Under the pieces are notes generated by a model that saw only the letters and a list, made by a program, of their open reading frames with translations, had not been told where the DNA came from and ran no database searches. A DNA stretch of 64,000 bases from the NCBI RefSeq assembly GCF_029945895.1, contig NZ_JAQSDL010000024.1, positions 1-64,000 of the forward strand, written 5' to 3'. The translations under genes and the position numbers were made by a program. Every line of letters starts with the position of its first letter. Position 1 is the first letter of the stretch. This DNA comes from Polaromonas sp. Its GTDB lineage: Bacteria; Pseudomonadota; Gammaproteobacteria; Burkholderiales; Burkholderiaceae_C. Below are positions 16,698 to 25,008 of this stretch, in pieces.

Positions 16698-17641
16698 TCC
16701 GGTTTGGCTCCCGAGAACTTCACCACCCGGGCCCAGCGCTGGATTTCACCCTGCACGAACTTCGAGAATTCTTCTGGCGAATTGCCGACAGGCACGGCCC
16801 CTTCGGCATCGAGCCGGCGGCGCACCTCGGGTGCGGCAATCGCCTGCCGCGCGGCATCGCTGATGCGTTTGGCGAGCTCGGGGGCCATGCGCGCCGGGCC
16901 GAACAGGCCGAACCACGCGCTCGACTCGTAACCGGGCAGCACTTCGGCAATCGCGGGCACGTCCGGAAAGGCCGGCAGGCGCTTGCTGCTGGTCACGCCC
17001 AGCGCCTTGAGTTTGCCGGCTTTCACTTGCGCCTGCGCATTGCCGATCGCGGCAAACATCAGTTCGACCTGCCCGGCGATCACGTCCTGGATCGCCGGTG
17101 CCGTACCGCGGTAGGGAATGTTCACGATGAAGGCGCCCGATTGCATCTTGAACAGATCGCCCGCCAGATGCAGCGACGAGCCCACCGCTCCAATGGCAAA
17201 GTTGAGCTGTCCCGGCCTGGCCTTGGCCAGAGCAATCAGCTCGCGCACGTCTTTGGCCGGCACCGAAGGGTGGGCCACCAGGACCGAAGGTGAGGTCGCC
17301 ACGCAGGTCAGCGGCGTGAAGTCGCGGATCGGGTCAAACGGCAATGAGGGATACAGCGAGGCATTGATGGCGTGGCTGGTGAAACTCATCAGCAGCGTGT
17401 TGCCATCGGGCGCAGCCCTGGCCACGGCTTCCGCCGCGATGTTGCCGCCGGCACCGGGCCGGTTTTCAACAATCACGGTTTTCCCGAGCAGGCGCCCCAG
17501 TTCGGTGGCCAGCGTGCGGGCCAGCGTGTCGGTGGAACCGCCGGCCGGCGCGCCGACCAGGATGCGTGTGGGCGCGGCCTGCGCATGCACGCCCGCAGCC
17601 AGCAGCGCGGCCGACGAAAGCAGAATGTCACGACGTTTCAT
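16694..17641 (-). CDS. Bug-family (TctC-like) tripartite transporter substrate-binding protein
   Basis: A 315-residue periplasmic receptor. The N-terminus MKRRDILLSSAAL resembles a Tat signal, cleaved near AQA. Bug signatures follow: ILVGAPAGGSTDTLAR, VIVENRPGAGGNIAA, FTPLTCVATSP and LPGYESSAWFGLFGP. Bug proteins bind carboxylates and amides. No TctA/TctB membrane subunits are nearby, so it is an orphan that may serve sensing or feed a distant permease. It sits between the Liv transporter and the enzymes and overlaps the LeuC-like gene by 4 bp. Confidence 0.93.
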   Translation of the reverse strand: MKRRDILLSSAALLAAGVHAQAAPTRILVGAPAGGSTDTLARTLATELGRLLGKTVIVENRPGAGGNIAAEAVARAAPDGNTLLMSFTSHAINASLYPSLPFDPIRDFTPLTCVATSPSVLVAHPSVPAKDVRELIALAKARPGQLNFAIGAVGSSLHLAGDLFKMQSGAFIVNIPYRGTAPAIQDVIAGQVELMFAAIGNAQAQVKAGKLKALGVTSSKRLPAFPDVPAIAEVLPGYESSAWFGLFGPARMAPELAKRISDAARQAIAAPEVRRRLDAEGAVPVGNSPEEFSKFVQGEIQRWARVVKFSGAKPE

Positions 17642-17694
17642 GTTCAGTCTCCAGAACCAGTATCGGAACCAGCATCAGAATCAGGCATCAGAAG

Positions 17695-18405
17695 TCAAAG
17701 GCCCAGGTAGGCGCGGCGCAACTCGTCGCTGCCCAGCAGCTCCGCCGGTTGGCCCGAAAAACGGATGCTGCCGTTTTCCATGACATAGGCCCGGTCGGCA
17801 ATTTCCAGCGACTGGCCGACGTTCTGCTCCACCAGCAGCACCGCCAGGCCGTCGTCGTGCAGTTTGCGGATCAGCCCGAACATCTCGTCGACCAGCAGCG
17901 GCGACAGGCCCAGCGACGGTTCGTCGAGAATCAGCAGGCGCGGCTCGGCCATCAGGCCGCGGCCGATCGCCAGCATCTGCTGCTCGCCGCCGCTCATGGT
18001 GCCGGCCAGCTGCGGCAGGCGTTCCCTGAGGCGCGGAAAAATGCCGAAGACCTTCTCGAGGTTGGCGGCGCGGCGCTCACGCGCACGCGTGAAGGAGCCG
18101 AGCTCGAGGTTTTCCAGCACCGTGAGGTTGGGAAACACCTTGCGCCCTTCCGGCACCTGGATCAGGCCGGCTTTCACCACATCGCGGTAATGTGCGCGGC
18201 TCAGGTCCTGGCCGTCGAACAACACGCTGCCGGCCCAGGCAGGATAGATGCCGCAGATCACGTTGTTCAGCGTGGACTTGCCGGCGCCGTTGCTGCCCAG
18301 CAGCGCCACGGTTTCACCGGCCTGGACGGTCAGGTCCACACCGCGCAGCACTTCGACCTGGCCGTAACCTCCGCGCAGCCCGCGGATTTCCAATAACGGG
18401 CTCAT
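17695..18405 (-). CDS. branched-chain amino acid-type ABC ATPase (LivF-like)
   Basis: The 236-residue ATPase has Walker A GSNGAGKST (near 37), the Liv-type segment LIQVPEGRKVFPNLTVLENL, signature MSGGEQQMLAIGRGLM, Walker B LLILDEPSLGLSP and the H-loop region VLLVEQNV. With LivG it powers the LivHM pore. The start overlaps livG by 4 bp. The substrate of this HAAT-family transporter is set by the binding protein and may well be the compound degraded by the downstream enzymes. Confidence 0.92.
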   Translation of the reverse strand: MSPLLEIRGLRGGYGQVEVLRGVDLTVQAGETVALLGSNGAGKSTLNNVICGIYPAWAGSVLFDGQDLSRAHYRDVVKAGLIQVPEGRKVFPNLTVLENLELGSFTRARERRAANLEKVFGIFPRLRERLPQLAGTMSGGEQQMLAIGRGLMAEPRLLILDEPSLGLSPLLVDEMFGLIRKLHDDGLAVLLVEQNVGQSLEIADRAYVMENGSIRFSGQPAELLGSDELRRAYLGL

Positions 18406-19175
18406 GCGGAGCCTCCCCCCGTTGCGGCCAAGGCCGCCGCACGCAGACGCGCGGCCGTGCCGTGGCCCAGGTATGCTTCGACCACCCTCTCGTCGGCGGT
18501 AACCACGGCCGGCGTGCCTTGCGCAATCAGCTGGCCCTGGGCCAGCACCCAGACATGCTGCGCCAGGTTCATCACGGCCTGCATCACATGTTCGATCATG
18601 AGCACGGTCACGCCGCTTTGCGCAATGCCGCGCACCACCGGAATCATCTCGGCAATTTCCTGCGGGTTCAGGCCGGCCAGCACCTCGTCAAGCAGCAGCA
18701 GGCGCGGCCGGGTGGCCAGCGCCCGCGCGAGCTCGAGCCGCTTGCGGCCGGCCACTGTCAGGTCTGACGCCGGTTTGTCGAGCAGCGCCGCCAGGCCGAC
18801 GCGGGCGGCGACCTCCTCGGCCTGGCTCAGCGCGCTGCGCCTGTCCTTCAGATGCAGGTGAGCGCCGACGGCAATGTTCTCGCGCACGGTCTGGGTGGCG
18901 AACGGCTGCACGATCTGGAAGGTGCGCGTCATGCCCTGGCGCGCATTGAGGTGCGGCGCGCGGCCAGTGATGTCCTGGCCGTCGAACACCACGCTGCCGC
19001 TGTCGGGTTTGAGGAAGCCGGACATCAACGCAAACAGGGTGGTTTTTCCCGCGCCGTTGGGGCCGATCAGGGCCGTCAGGCTTCCCCGGGGAACCTCCAG
19101 GCTCACGTTTTGCACGGCCTGCAGTCCGCCAAAGGATTTGGACAGGCCCTGGATGGAGAGCAGGGAATCAGCCAC
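18402..19175 (-). CDS. branched-chain amino acid-type ABC ATPase (LivG-like)
   Basis: The 257-residue ATPase has Walker A GPNGAGKTT, the LivG segment MTRTFQIVQPFATQTVRENI, Walker B LLLLDEVLAGLNP and VLMIEHVMQAVM. The signature reads LTVAGRKRLELARALA: the usual LSxGxQ start is degenerate (TVAGRKR), which is common in LivG-type partners. It overlaps livM by 8 bp and livF by 4 bp. Confidence 0.92.
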   Translation of the reverse strand: MADSLLSIQGLSKSFGGLQAVQNVSLEVPRGSLTALIGPNGAGKTTLFALMSGFLKPDSGSVVFDGQDITGRAPHLNARQGMTRTFQIVQPFATQTVRENIAVGAHLHLKDRRSALSQAEEVAARVGLAALLDKPASDLTVAGRKRLELARALATRPRLLLLDEVLAGLNPQEIAEMIPVVRGIAQSGVTVLMIEHVMQAVMNLAQHVWVLAQGQLIAQGTPAVVTADERVVEAYLGHGTAARLRAAALAATGGGSA

Positions 19176-20160
19176 CGCGGCCTCCTTTCTTCAGTCCACG
19201 GCCGCGCCACAGCGATCTGGCCGTCGCGCCGAGTCCGCCTATGCCACGCGGCATGAACATCACGATCGCCACCAGAACCACGCCATAAATCACCATGTTG
19301 ATGCCGGGCAACTCGCCGAACAGGTTGCGCGTGATGTCGGCCAGCACATGCAACACCAGAGCGCCCAGCACCGGGCCCCAGAGCGTGCCCAGGCCGCCGA
19401 CGATGGCGGCGACCAGCGCCTCTACCGAGGTCTGCGCGCCGTAGGCAATGCCCGGGTCGATGTACTGGAATACCTGCAGATAGAAGGCGCCGCCCGCCCC
19501 CATGAAACCGCCCGACAGCGCAATCGCGCCGAGCTTGATGCCGAAGGGACTGACGCCAATCGCGCGCGCCGCGTCCTCGTTGTCGCGTACCGCCTGCAGG
19601 TAGGCGCCAAAGCGCGAGTTCTTGAGCCACCAGCTCACCAGCAACGCGGCCGCTACAAAACCCAGCACGAGATAGATATAACCCTTGCGCGATCCGAACT
19701 GCATGTTGGCAAAGGATTCCTGCAGCGGCAGCATCAGGCCCACGCCGGCGCCGGTAAACGGCACGGACAGCGCCAGGATGCGGAACACCTCGGCAAAGGC
19801 CAGCGTGACCAGCGCGAAATACGAGCCCTTGAGGCCATAACGAAACGACAGGGCGCCGACAAACACGCCGACGCCGGCGCTGCCGGCCACCGCCAGGCCC
19901 AGGGCCATCCAGGCGTTGAGCCCGCCCTGCAACTGCGCGATCGCCTGGATGTAGGCGCCGGTGCCGAAGAACAAGGCGTGACCAAACGAGAACTGCCCGC
20001 CAAAACCGCCCAGGATGTTCCAGGCCTGGGCCAGCAGGGCCGCATACAGCGCCATCATCACGAAGTTCAGGATCACGCCGGAATCGGTTACCAGCGGAAT
20101 GCTGGCCACCAGCGCGACAAACAGCACAATGCCGGTCAGGTCTTTCACGCCGCTTCTCAT
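19168..20160 (-). CDS. branched-chain amino acid-type ABC permease (LivM-like)
   Basis: A 330-residue inner-membrane subunit with about eight to ten hydrophobic helices. It carries the LivM hallmarks LAQAWNILGGFGGQFSFGHALFFG (in shorter form LGGFGGQFSFGHA, near 45), the cytoplasmic coupling segment AVRDNEDAARAIGVSPFGIKL, and VEALVAAIVGGLGTLWGPVLGA. It forms the transport pore with LivH. The start overlaps livH by 4 bp. Confidence 0.93.
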   Translation of the reverse strand: MRSGVKDLTGIVLFVALVASIPLVTDSGVILNFVMMALYAALLAQAWNILGGFGGQFSFGHALFFGTGAYIQAIAQLQGGLNAWMALGLAVAGSAGVGVFVGALSFRYGLKGSYFALVTLAFAEVFRILALSVPFTGAGVGLMLPLQESFANMQFGSRKGYIYLVLGFVAAALLVSWWLKNSRFGAYLQAVRDNEDAARAIGVSPFGIKLGAIALSGGFMGAGGAFYLQVFQYIDPGIAYGAQTSVEALVAAIVGGLGTLWGPVLGALVLHVLADITRNLFGELPGINMVIYGVVLVAIVMFMPRGIGGLGATARSLWRGRGLKKGGRGG

Positions 20161-21029
20161 GCCTTGGCTCCAAACAGGCCCTGTGGGCGAAACAGCAGCA
20201 CCGCAATGAAGATGGCAAAAATACCGATCTGTCCGAGTGACTCCCCGAGGTACAGGCCGCCCAGCGACTCAACCACGCCAATCAGCAGGCCGCCGAGCAA
20301 GGCGCCGCCAAAACTGCCCATGCCGCCCAGCACCACGATGGTGAAGGACACCAGCACAAAGCCGCTGCCGACCTGCGGGTTCACGTAATAGGCCGGCAGC
20401 AGGAAGCAGGCGGCGGCCCCGAGACAGGCCAGGCCGATGCCGAAACTCATGGCATACACATGGTCAACGTCGATGCCCATGAGCTTGGCCCCGTGTTTTT
20501 CCCTGGCGACCGCGCGGATGGCGCGGCCCAGATCGGTCTTGCCCACGATCCACAGCAGCAGGCCGGACACCGCCAGCGCACCGGCGAAGGCCACCAGCTT
20601 GGGCAACGCAATCATGGCCGGGCCGATGGCCACCGTGGTCAGCGTGTAGGCCGTATCGATGGTACGGGTGTCGGACTTGAAGAACAGCAGGGCCGCGTTC
20701 TCCATGATGATGGACAGCCCCAGCGTCACCAGCAGGATGTTTTCGTCCTTGCCGTGGCTGGCGCGGTTGATGATCAGGCGCTGCAGCGCATAACCGAGCA
20801 CAAACATGCCGGGCACCACGAGAGGCAGCGCCAGGTAGGGGTCGATGCCCAGATGCTGCTTGAGCATGTAGACGGCATACAGCGCGATCATCAGGGCCGC
20901 CCCATGGGCGAAGTTGATGATGTGCAGCACACCGTAGATCAGGGTCAGCCCCAGCGCGATCAGCGCATAGACCGCGCCGGTGGTCACACCGTTGAGCAGG
21001 GAGGGGAAAAGGATGCTGAGGTCAAACAT
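20157..21029 (-). CDS. branched-chain amino acid-type ABC permease (LivH-like)
   Basis: A 290-residue pore subunit with the LivH signatures LNGVTTGAVYALIALGLTLI, YGVLHIINFAHGA, the coupling helix AIRAVAREKHGAKLMGID and VLGGMGSFGGALLGG. About eight membrane helices. It follows the binding-protein gene after a 92-bp spacer that holds a strong hairpin. Confidence 0.93.
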   Translation of the reverse strand: MFDLSILFPSLLNGVTTGAVYALIALGLTLIYGVLHIINFAHGAALMIALYAVYMLKQHLGIDPYLALPLVVPGMFVLGYALQRLIINRASHGKDENILLVTLGLSIIMENAALLFFKSDTRTIDTAYTLTTVAIGPAMIALPKLVAFAGALAVSGLLLWIVGKTDLGRAIRAVAREKHGAKLMGIDVDHVYAMSFGIGLACLGAAACFLLPAYYVNPQVGSGFVLVSFTIVVLGGMGSFGGALLGGLLIGVVESLGGLYLGESLGQIGIFAIFIAVLLFRPQGLFGAKA

Positions 21030-21073
21030 GGGTCACACAGGAAAGTGGCACTGCCGCTGGCACCTGGCCCGGC

Positions 21074-21093
21074 CAGGCGCCTGAAGGCGCCTG
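21074..21093 (-). other. intercistronic hairpin between binding protein and LivH genes
   Basis: A perfect self-complementary stem, CAGGCGCC (21074-21081) and GGCGCCTG (21086-21093), with a TGAA/TTCA loop, not followed by a T run. In Liv and other ABC operons such hairpins protect the upstream binding-protein mRNA and lower expression of the pore genes. Confidence 0.5.
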
Positions 21094-21121
21094 CGCGGGT
21101 CCGGTACGAACGCTGCTTTTT

Positions 21122-22324
21122 TCAGGCCCGCAGCGGGAACAGGGGGTCGGCTTCGCGGTAGTCGCGCGGGATGATGACCTTGATGTCGTTCTTGAGGACC
21201 TGCGTCATCAGTGGCTGCGCGCCCATGTTCTGTCCGTTGACGAACCGGGTCGCGCCGTACGGCATGATGTGATCGGAGAAGGTGCTGTTCTGCAGCGCGT
21301 TGATGATGGCCGCGCGGTCGGCTGACTTGGCCTTGTCGATGGCATCGGCCAGCAGACGCATGGAGGTGTAGGTCATGAACACCTCATAGCTGAAGAACAG
21401 GCCCTGGGCCTCGACCCGCTTCTTGAGTTCGGCCGAGCGCTTGTCCTTGGGGTTGAACCAGTGGTTGCAGTCGATGATGCCGTTGGCCGCGTCCGGAAAC
21501 TCCTTCACGAACTTGTAGCTCGAAGCCGCGCCACCCAGCACCGAATAAATCGCCTTGGGCGTCACTTTCTGCTGCTGCATGGTGCGCACCAGCAGGGCAT
21601 ATTCGTTGTAGTAGTTGGCCGGGATGACGATGTCGGGGTTGACCGCCTTCATGCGCAGCACGATGTTGTTGAAGTCGCGCGTCGGGTTCGCGTGTTTGAT
21701 CACTTCCTTGACCTCGTAGCCGTAACCGGGCAACTCGCGCGCCAGCAGGTTGGCGGTACCGGTGCCGAACAGCGACTCTTCGTGAACAATCATCACCGTC
21801 TTGGCGGGCTTGCCGGCGGCGGTGTTGAGCACATGCAGGTTGGCGACCGCGGTTTCGGCGCACTTGCGGTAGCCGGGGCCGAAGCGGAAGGTGTTTTTCA
21901 GGCCGCGCTCGACGATCTGGTCGGCCACGCCCACATCGACCACGTGCGGCAGGTTGTACTTGGCGGCCGCCTGGGTGGTGGCCAGGCAGATCGCGGAAGC
22001 AAAGGCCCCGACCACGGCAGACACCCCGGCTTCATTCATCTTTTCGACCTCGGCGACCCCGGCCTGCGGCTGGGACTGCGCGTCACCGAGCAGCGCCTCG
22101 AGTTTGGCGCCGCCCATGGACTTGATGCCGCCCGCCTTGTTGATGTCATCGATGGCCATGAGCGCGCCCAGGCGGCACTGCTGGCCCGAATAGGCCAGCG
22201 CCCCGGTGACGGGGTGCAGCACACCCACCTTGATGGACTTGGGCTGCGCGCCCCCGACCAGGGGAAATGCCAGTGCCGAAGCGGCCGCGGCAGATTGGGA
22301 CATGAAATGGCGACGGGTACTCAT
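21122..22324 (-). CDS. periplasmic substrate-binding protein of the Liv-type ABC transporter
   Basis: A 400-residue Periplas_BP_6/HAAT-family receptor. The N-terminus STRRHFMSQSAAAASALAF is a Tat-type signal, mature from about residue 27. Typical folds: IKVGVLHPVTGALAYSGQQ, ALMAIDDINKAGGI, GAFASAICLATTQAAAKYN and YPNNEYA-like ANYYNEYALLVRTM. These resemble amide/urea or branched-chain receptors. The start is the ATG 19 bp after the regulator's stop; the frame stays open upstream through the regulator gene but the signal peptide fixes the start. Confidence 0.92.
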   Translation of the reverse strand: MSTRRHFMSQSAAAASALAFPLVGGAQPKSIKVGVLHPVTGALAYSGQQCRLGALMAIDDINKAGGIKSMGGAKLEALLGDAQSQPQAGVAEVEKMNEAGVSAVVGAFASAICLATTQAAAKYNLPHVVDVGVADQIVERGLKNTFRFGPGYRKCAETAVANLHVLNTAAGKPAKTVMIVHEESLFGTGTANLLARELPGYGYEVKEVIKHANPTRDFNNIVLRMKAVNPDIVIPANYYNEYALLVRTMQQQKVTPKAIYSVLGGAASSYKFVKEFPDAANGIIDCNHWFNPKDKRSAELKKRVEAQGLFFSYEVFMTYTSMRLLADAIDKAKSADRAAIINALQNSTFSDHIMPYGATRFVNGQNMGAQPLMTQVLKNDIKVIIPRDYREADPLFPLRA

Positions 22325-22343
22325 GGCATTCTCCTGAAGTGGA

Positions 22344-23138
22344 TTAATGGAACTTGGCGGACAACTCTTTGCTGACCCACACCTTGGCATCGATGCTGCC
22401 AACGCGCGACAGCTGCATTTCATACTCGTACCTGTCCGGGCGGTACAGGCCATGCAGCCATTGAATCGGGCGGTCGTGGTCGTCATAGACCAGGCGGCGT
22501 ACGGCCAGCAAGGCCGAGCCGACAGCGACGTCCAGATGTTTGGCCACCATGACATCGGCCAGCCGAGCGGAAATGGTCTGGTGAGCACGGCCGACCTGAA
22601 CCCCGGACTCTTCGAGCAGCACGAGGATCGGCTTTTTGGCCAGCTCGCGCCGCCCGAACTTGCGGGCGATGTCCGCCGGCACATAGGTCGTGATGTGGGA
22701 CACCGGGCCTTCCCGTGTGCTGCGCACCCGGATTGCTTTTTGCACCGGGTCACCCGGCTTGAGCTGCAGGGCAGTGGCGACGCTGGCCGAGGCGGTCACC
22801 AGTTCCACCTCGAGCACGTTGACCGAGGTTTTCAACCCCATGCTGACCAGGTTTTCCAGCAGACCGGTGAGCTGGGCCCGCTGCGCCGTCTGGCCGCGCG
22901 GTGCGGCCGGCGAAGCGCCGACGTCCAGCGCCCGCGTGCCTCGACCCGGCTCGCGTGAAATCAGGCCCTCGGACGCCAGCTGCTCCAGCGCCCGCCGCAC
23001 CGTCACGCGCGCCACGCCGAACTGCTGCATCAGCGCCAACTCGCCGGGAAATCCTTCCGAGAACCGGCCTTCATGCAATTGCTCGCGGAGCACCAGATAG
23101 ATCTGGTGGTACTTCGTCATGGGCAACACGGGGGACAT
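22344..23138 (-). CDS. GntR/HutC-family transcriptional regulator
   Basis: A 264-residue ligand-responsive regulator. N-terminal winged helix (YHQIYLVLREQLHEGRF, FGVARVTVRRALEQLASEGL, REPGRGTRA) to about 70, then a UTRA ligand domain to the C-terminus (GLKTSVNVLEVE, GPVSHITTYVP, DHDRPIQWLHGLYRPDRYEYE). It is the first gene of the catabolic operon and probably senses its substrate. The first ATG lies about where the transcript should begin, so either the message is leaderless or translation starts at the ATG six codons later (MTKYHQ). Confidence 0.9.
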   Translation of the reverse strand: MSPVLPMTKYHQIYLVLREQLHEGRFSEGFPGELALMQQFGVARVTVRRALEQLASEGLISREPGRGTRALDVGASPAAPRGQTAQRAQLTGLLENLVSMGLKTSVNVLEVELVTASASVATALQLKPGDPVQKAIRVRSTREGPVSHITTYVPADIARKFGRRELAKKPILVLLEESGVQVGRAHQTISARLADVMVAKHLDVAVGSALLAVRRLVYDDHDRPIQWLHGLYRPDRYEYEMQLSRVGSIDAKVWVSKELSAKFH

Positions 23139-23144
23139 GGGCCG

Positions 23145-23180
23145 ATGTTAGGAACAGTCCTATTGTTCTGTCAATAGGAC
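23145..23180 (-). promoter_or_regulatory. sigma-70 promoter with overlapping palindrome for the catabolic operon
   Basis: On the minus strand: -35 TTGACA (23174-23169), 18-bp spacer, -10 TAACAT (23150-23145). A perfect 9-bp inverted repeat GTCCTATTG-N6-CAATAGGAC (23157-23180) covers the -35 hexamer and most of the spacer, the expected site for repression by the GntR protein. Confidence 0.75.
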
Positions 23181-23394
23181 ATTTGACGCATCGCGTCACC
23201 CAAGGGTTTCCCCGCACCATGCAGCATTGATTCGCACCAGATGCGGGCGCCGCGCACCAGAACCAGCATCCAAACCGGAGCTTGTCCGGTCGCTCCGTGT
23301 AGCGTCCGGCGCGTCGGTCAAAGGTCATGCGGTCACGCGCGCGGCGACCGCCGGGCGGCCAGGTCTCGCCCCGCCCACCTGTTCCAGGCTGTTC

Positions 23395-23955
23395 TCAGCT
23401 TTTGGCGTATTCCGAAAAGGTCTTGCGAAACTTGGCCACCTTGGGCCCGGCCACCGCCATGCAGTAGCCCTGGTTCGGGTTCTTCTCGAAGAAGTCCTGG
23501 TGGTATTCCTCGGCCGGCGAGTAGTTGTCCACCGGCAGCACCTCGGTGACGACCGGTTTGCCAAACAGCTTGTCGCGGTTCAGGGCGCTGACCATGTCCT
23601 CGGCCACCTGCTTCTGCTCGAGCGTGGCGTAATAGATGCCGCTGCGGTACTGCGTGCCGGTGTCGTTGCCCTGGCGGTTCAAGGTGGTCGGGTCGTGGAT
23701 CACGAAAAAGATTTCAAGAATCGCCCGCAGACTGATCTGCGCCGGGTCATAGACCAGCTTGACAACCTCGTTGTGCCCGGTGGTGCCGGTGCACACCTGC
23801 TCGTAGCTCGGGTTGTGGACGTGGCCGTTGCTGTAGCCCGATTCCACATCAACAATACCGCGCACCTGCACAAACACCGCTTCGGTGCACCAGAAGCAGC
23901 CGCCGCCCAGCGTGATGGTCTGCAGGCTCGTGCCGTTCGATGGGTCTTGTGTCAT
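23395..23955 (-). CDS. msrA: peptide-methionine (S)-S-oxide reductase MsrA
   Basis: A 186-residue cytosolic repair enzyme that reduces methionine-S-sulfoxide with thioredoxin. The catalytic GGGCFWCTEAVF places the nucleophile at Cys20. SGYSNGHVHNPSYEQVCTGTTGHNE and the FFVIHDPTTLNRQGNDTGTQYRS segment (quoted in part) are the family's conserved core; YHQDFFEKN is near the end. Start is the ATG 18 codons before the catalytic motif; a frame extension upstream is not conserved. Confidence 0.95.
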   Translation of the reverse strand: MTQDPSNGTSLQTITLGGGCFWCTEAVFVQVRGIVDVESGYSNGHVHNPSYEQVCTGTTGHNEVVKLVYDPAQISLRAILEIFFVIHDPTTLNRQGNDTGTQYRSGIYYATLEQKQVAEDMVSALNRDKLFGKPVVTEVLPVDNYSPAEEYHQDFFEKNPNQGYCMAVAGPKVAKFRKTFSEYAKS

Positions 23956-24115
23956 GGATGATCCTTGTTTGGTTACGATGGGCCGGTTCCAGCTGATTTC
24001 TGTTCTGCGGGCCTGACCGAATGGTATTGAATTCAGGCAATGATCATCCGGCAAAGCAGAAAACCCCTGAACCACCGTGCCGCTGTCCCGCAACCTTTTT
24101 CCTGAAGTTATGAGT

Positions 24116-24176
24116 CAAATCGGCCTCCAGCCCTTTCCACACCTGCGCAAGCAGCTATCTATTTGAGAGCATTTTG
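24116..24176 (-). repeat. dispersed repeat family 1, copy D (upstream of the ElyC/YdcF-type gene)
   Basis: Minus-strand reading: CAAATAGATAGCTGCTTGCG, then GGAAAGGGCTGGAGGCCGAT and TTGA. A nearly full-length copy ending 2 bp before the next start codon, so it forms that gene's 5' untranslated region. Confidence 0.85.
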
Positions 24177-24177
24177 A

Positions 24178-24948
24178 ATGATGTCACTGGGTGAACTCAA
24201 GCCGATTCTCGCCACGCTGGTGCTGCCGCCCGCAGCGCCGCTGCTGCTGGCGTTGCTGGGCCTGGTGCTGGCCATCCGCAAAAGGGCATCGGGCCTGTTG
24301 CTGGCCTTTGCGGGCCTGGCCCTGCTCTGGTTCCTGAGCTGCCATGCGGTGGCCGTGTGGCTGGCGCAGACCATCCTGCCGCAGTACGCGCCGCTGACGG
24401 TGCCCGCGCTCAAAAGCGGCGGTGTGCAGGCCATTGTGGTGCTGGGCGGCGGGGTTCACCCGGTTGCCCCGGAGTATGGCGAGGCGCAGTCTTCGTCCGC
24501 AGCGGCCATGCGCCTGCGTTACGGCGCCTGGCTGGCGCGCCAGACCAGCCTGCCGGTGGCGTTTGCCGGCGGCATGGGCTGGGGCGCGGCCGACGCCCAA
24601 GTCCTCTCGGAAGGCGAAGTCGCACGCCGCATGGCCGAGCAGGACTACGGCCTGAAGCTGCGCTGGGTCGACGACCGGTCGCGCGACACCGCCGAGAACG
24701 CCAGCCTGCTCAGGCCGCTGCTGCAAAAAGACGGCGTGCAGCGGATCGCGCTGGTCACCCATGCGTGGCACATGCCGCGTTCGGTGCTGGCTTTCGAACG
24801 CGCCGGTTTCATGGTGACGGCTGCGCCCATGGGTTTCATGCTGCCCAGCCGCAACGGCTTGCTCGAATGGCTGCCTTCCAGCGATGGGCTGGAGGATTCG
24901 CGGGCCATCCTCAGGGAGTGGCTGGCGCTGCGTATTGCCCGGCCTTGA
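24178..24948 (+). CDS. YdcF/ElyC-family envelope protein (DUF218)
   Basis: A 256-residue inner-membrane protein: two hydrophobic helices at about 12-32 and 36-58, then the DUF218 domain with AIVVLGGGVHP (near 84), AMRLRYGAWLARQ, VAFAGGMGWG, RDTAENASLL and LVTHAWHMPRSVLAFERAG. ElyC of E. coli is needed for peptidoglycan assembly and lipid carrier use; the closest domain order here is that group. Two adjacent ATGs can serve as start; a dispersed repeat copy lies directly before them and there is no clear ribosome site. Confidence 0.88.
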   Translation: MMSLGELKPILATLVLPPAAPLLLALLGLVLAIRKRASGLLLAFAGLALLWFLSCHAVAVWLAQTILPQYAPLTVPALKSGGVQAIVVLGGGVHPVAPEYGEAQSSSAAAMRLRYGAWLARQTSLPVAFAGGMGWGAADAQVLSEGEVARRMAEQDYGLKLRWVDDRSRDTAENASLLRPLLQKDGVQRIALVTHAWHMPRSVLAFERAGFMVTAAPMGFMLPSRNGLLEWLPSSDGLEDSRAILREWLALRIARP

Positions 24949-25008
24949 TCTGCCGCAAGCTTTACCCCAACTTCACCGGCCTGAGCCCGGATAAAGTGGG
25001 CAGGTCCC

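Noticed and set aside
21122-22753. Binding-protein frame extended upstream through the GntR gene (543 codons)
   Set aside because: The extension is out-of-frame GntR sequence; the Tat signal peptide at 22324 sets the true start.
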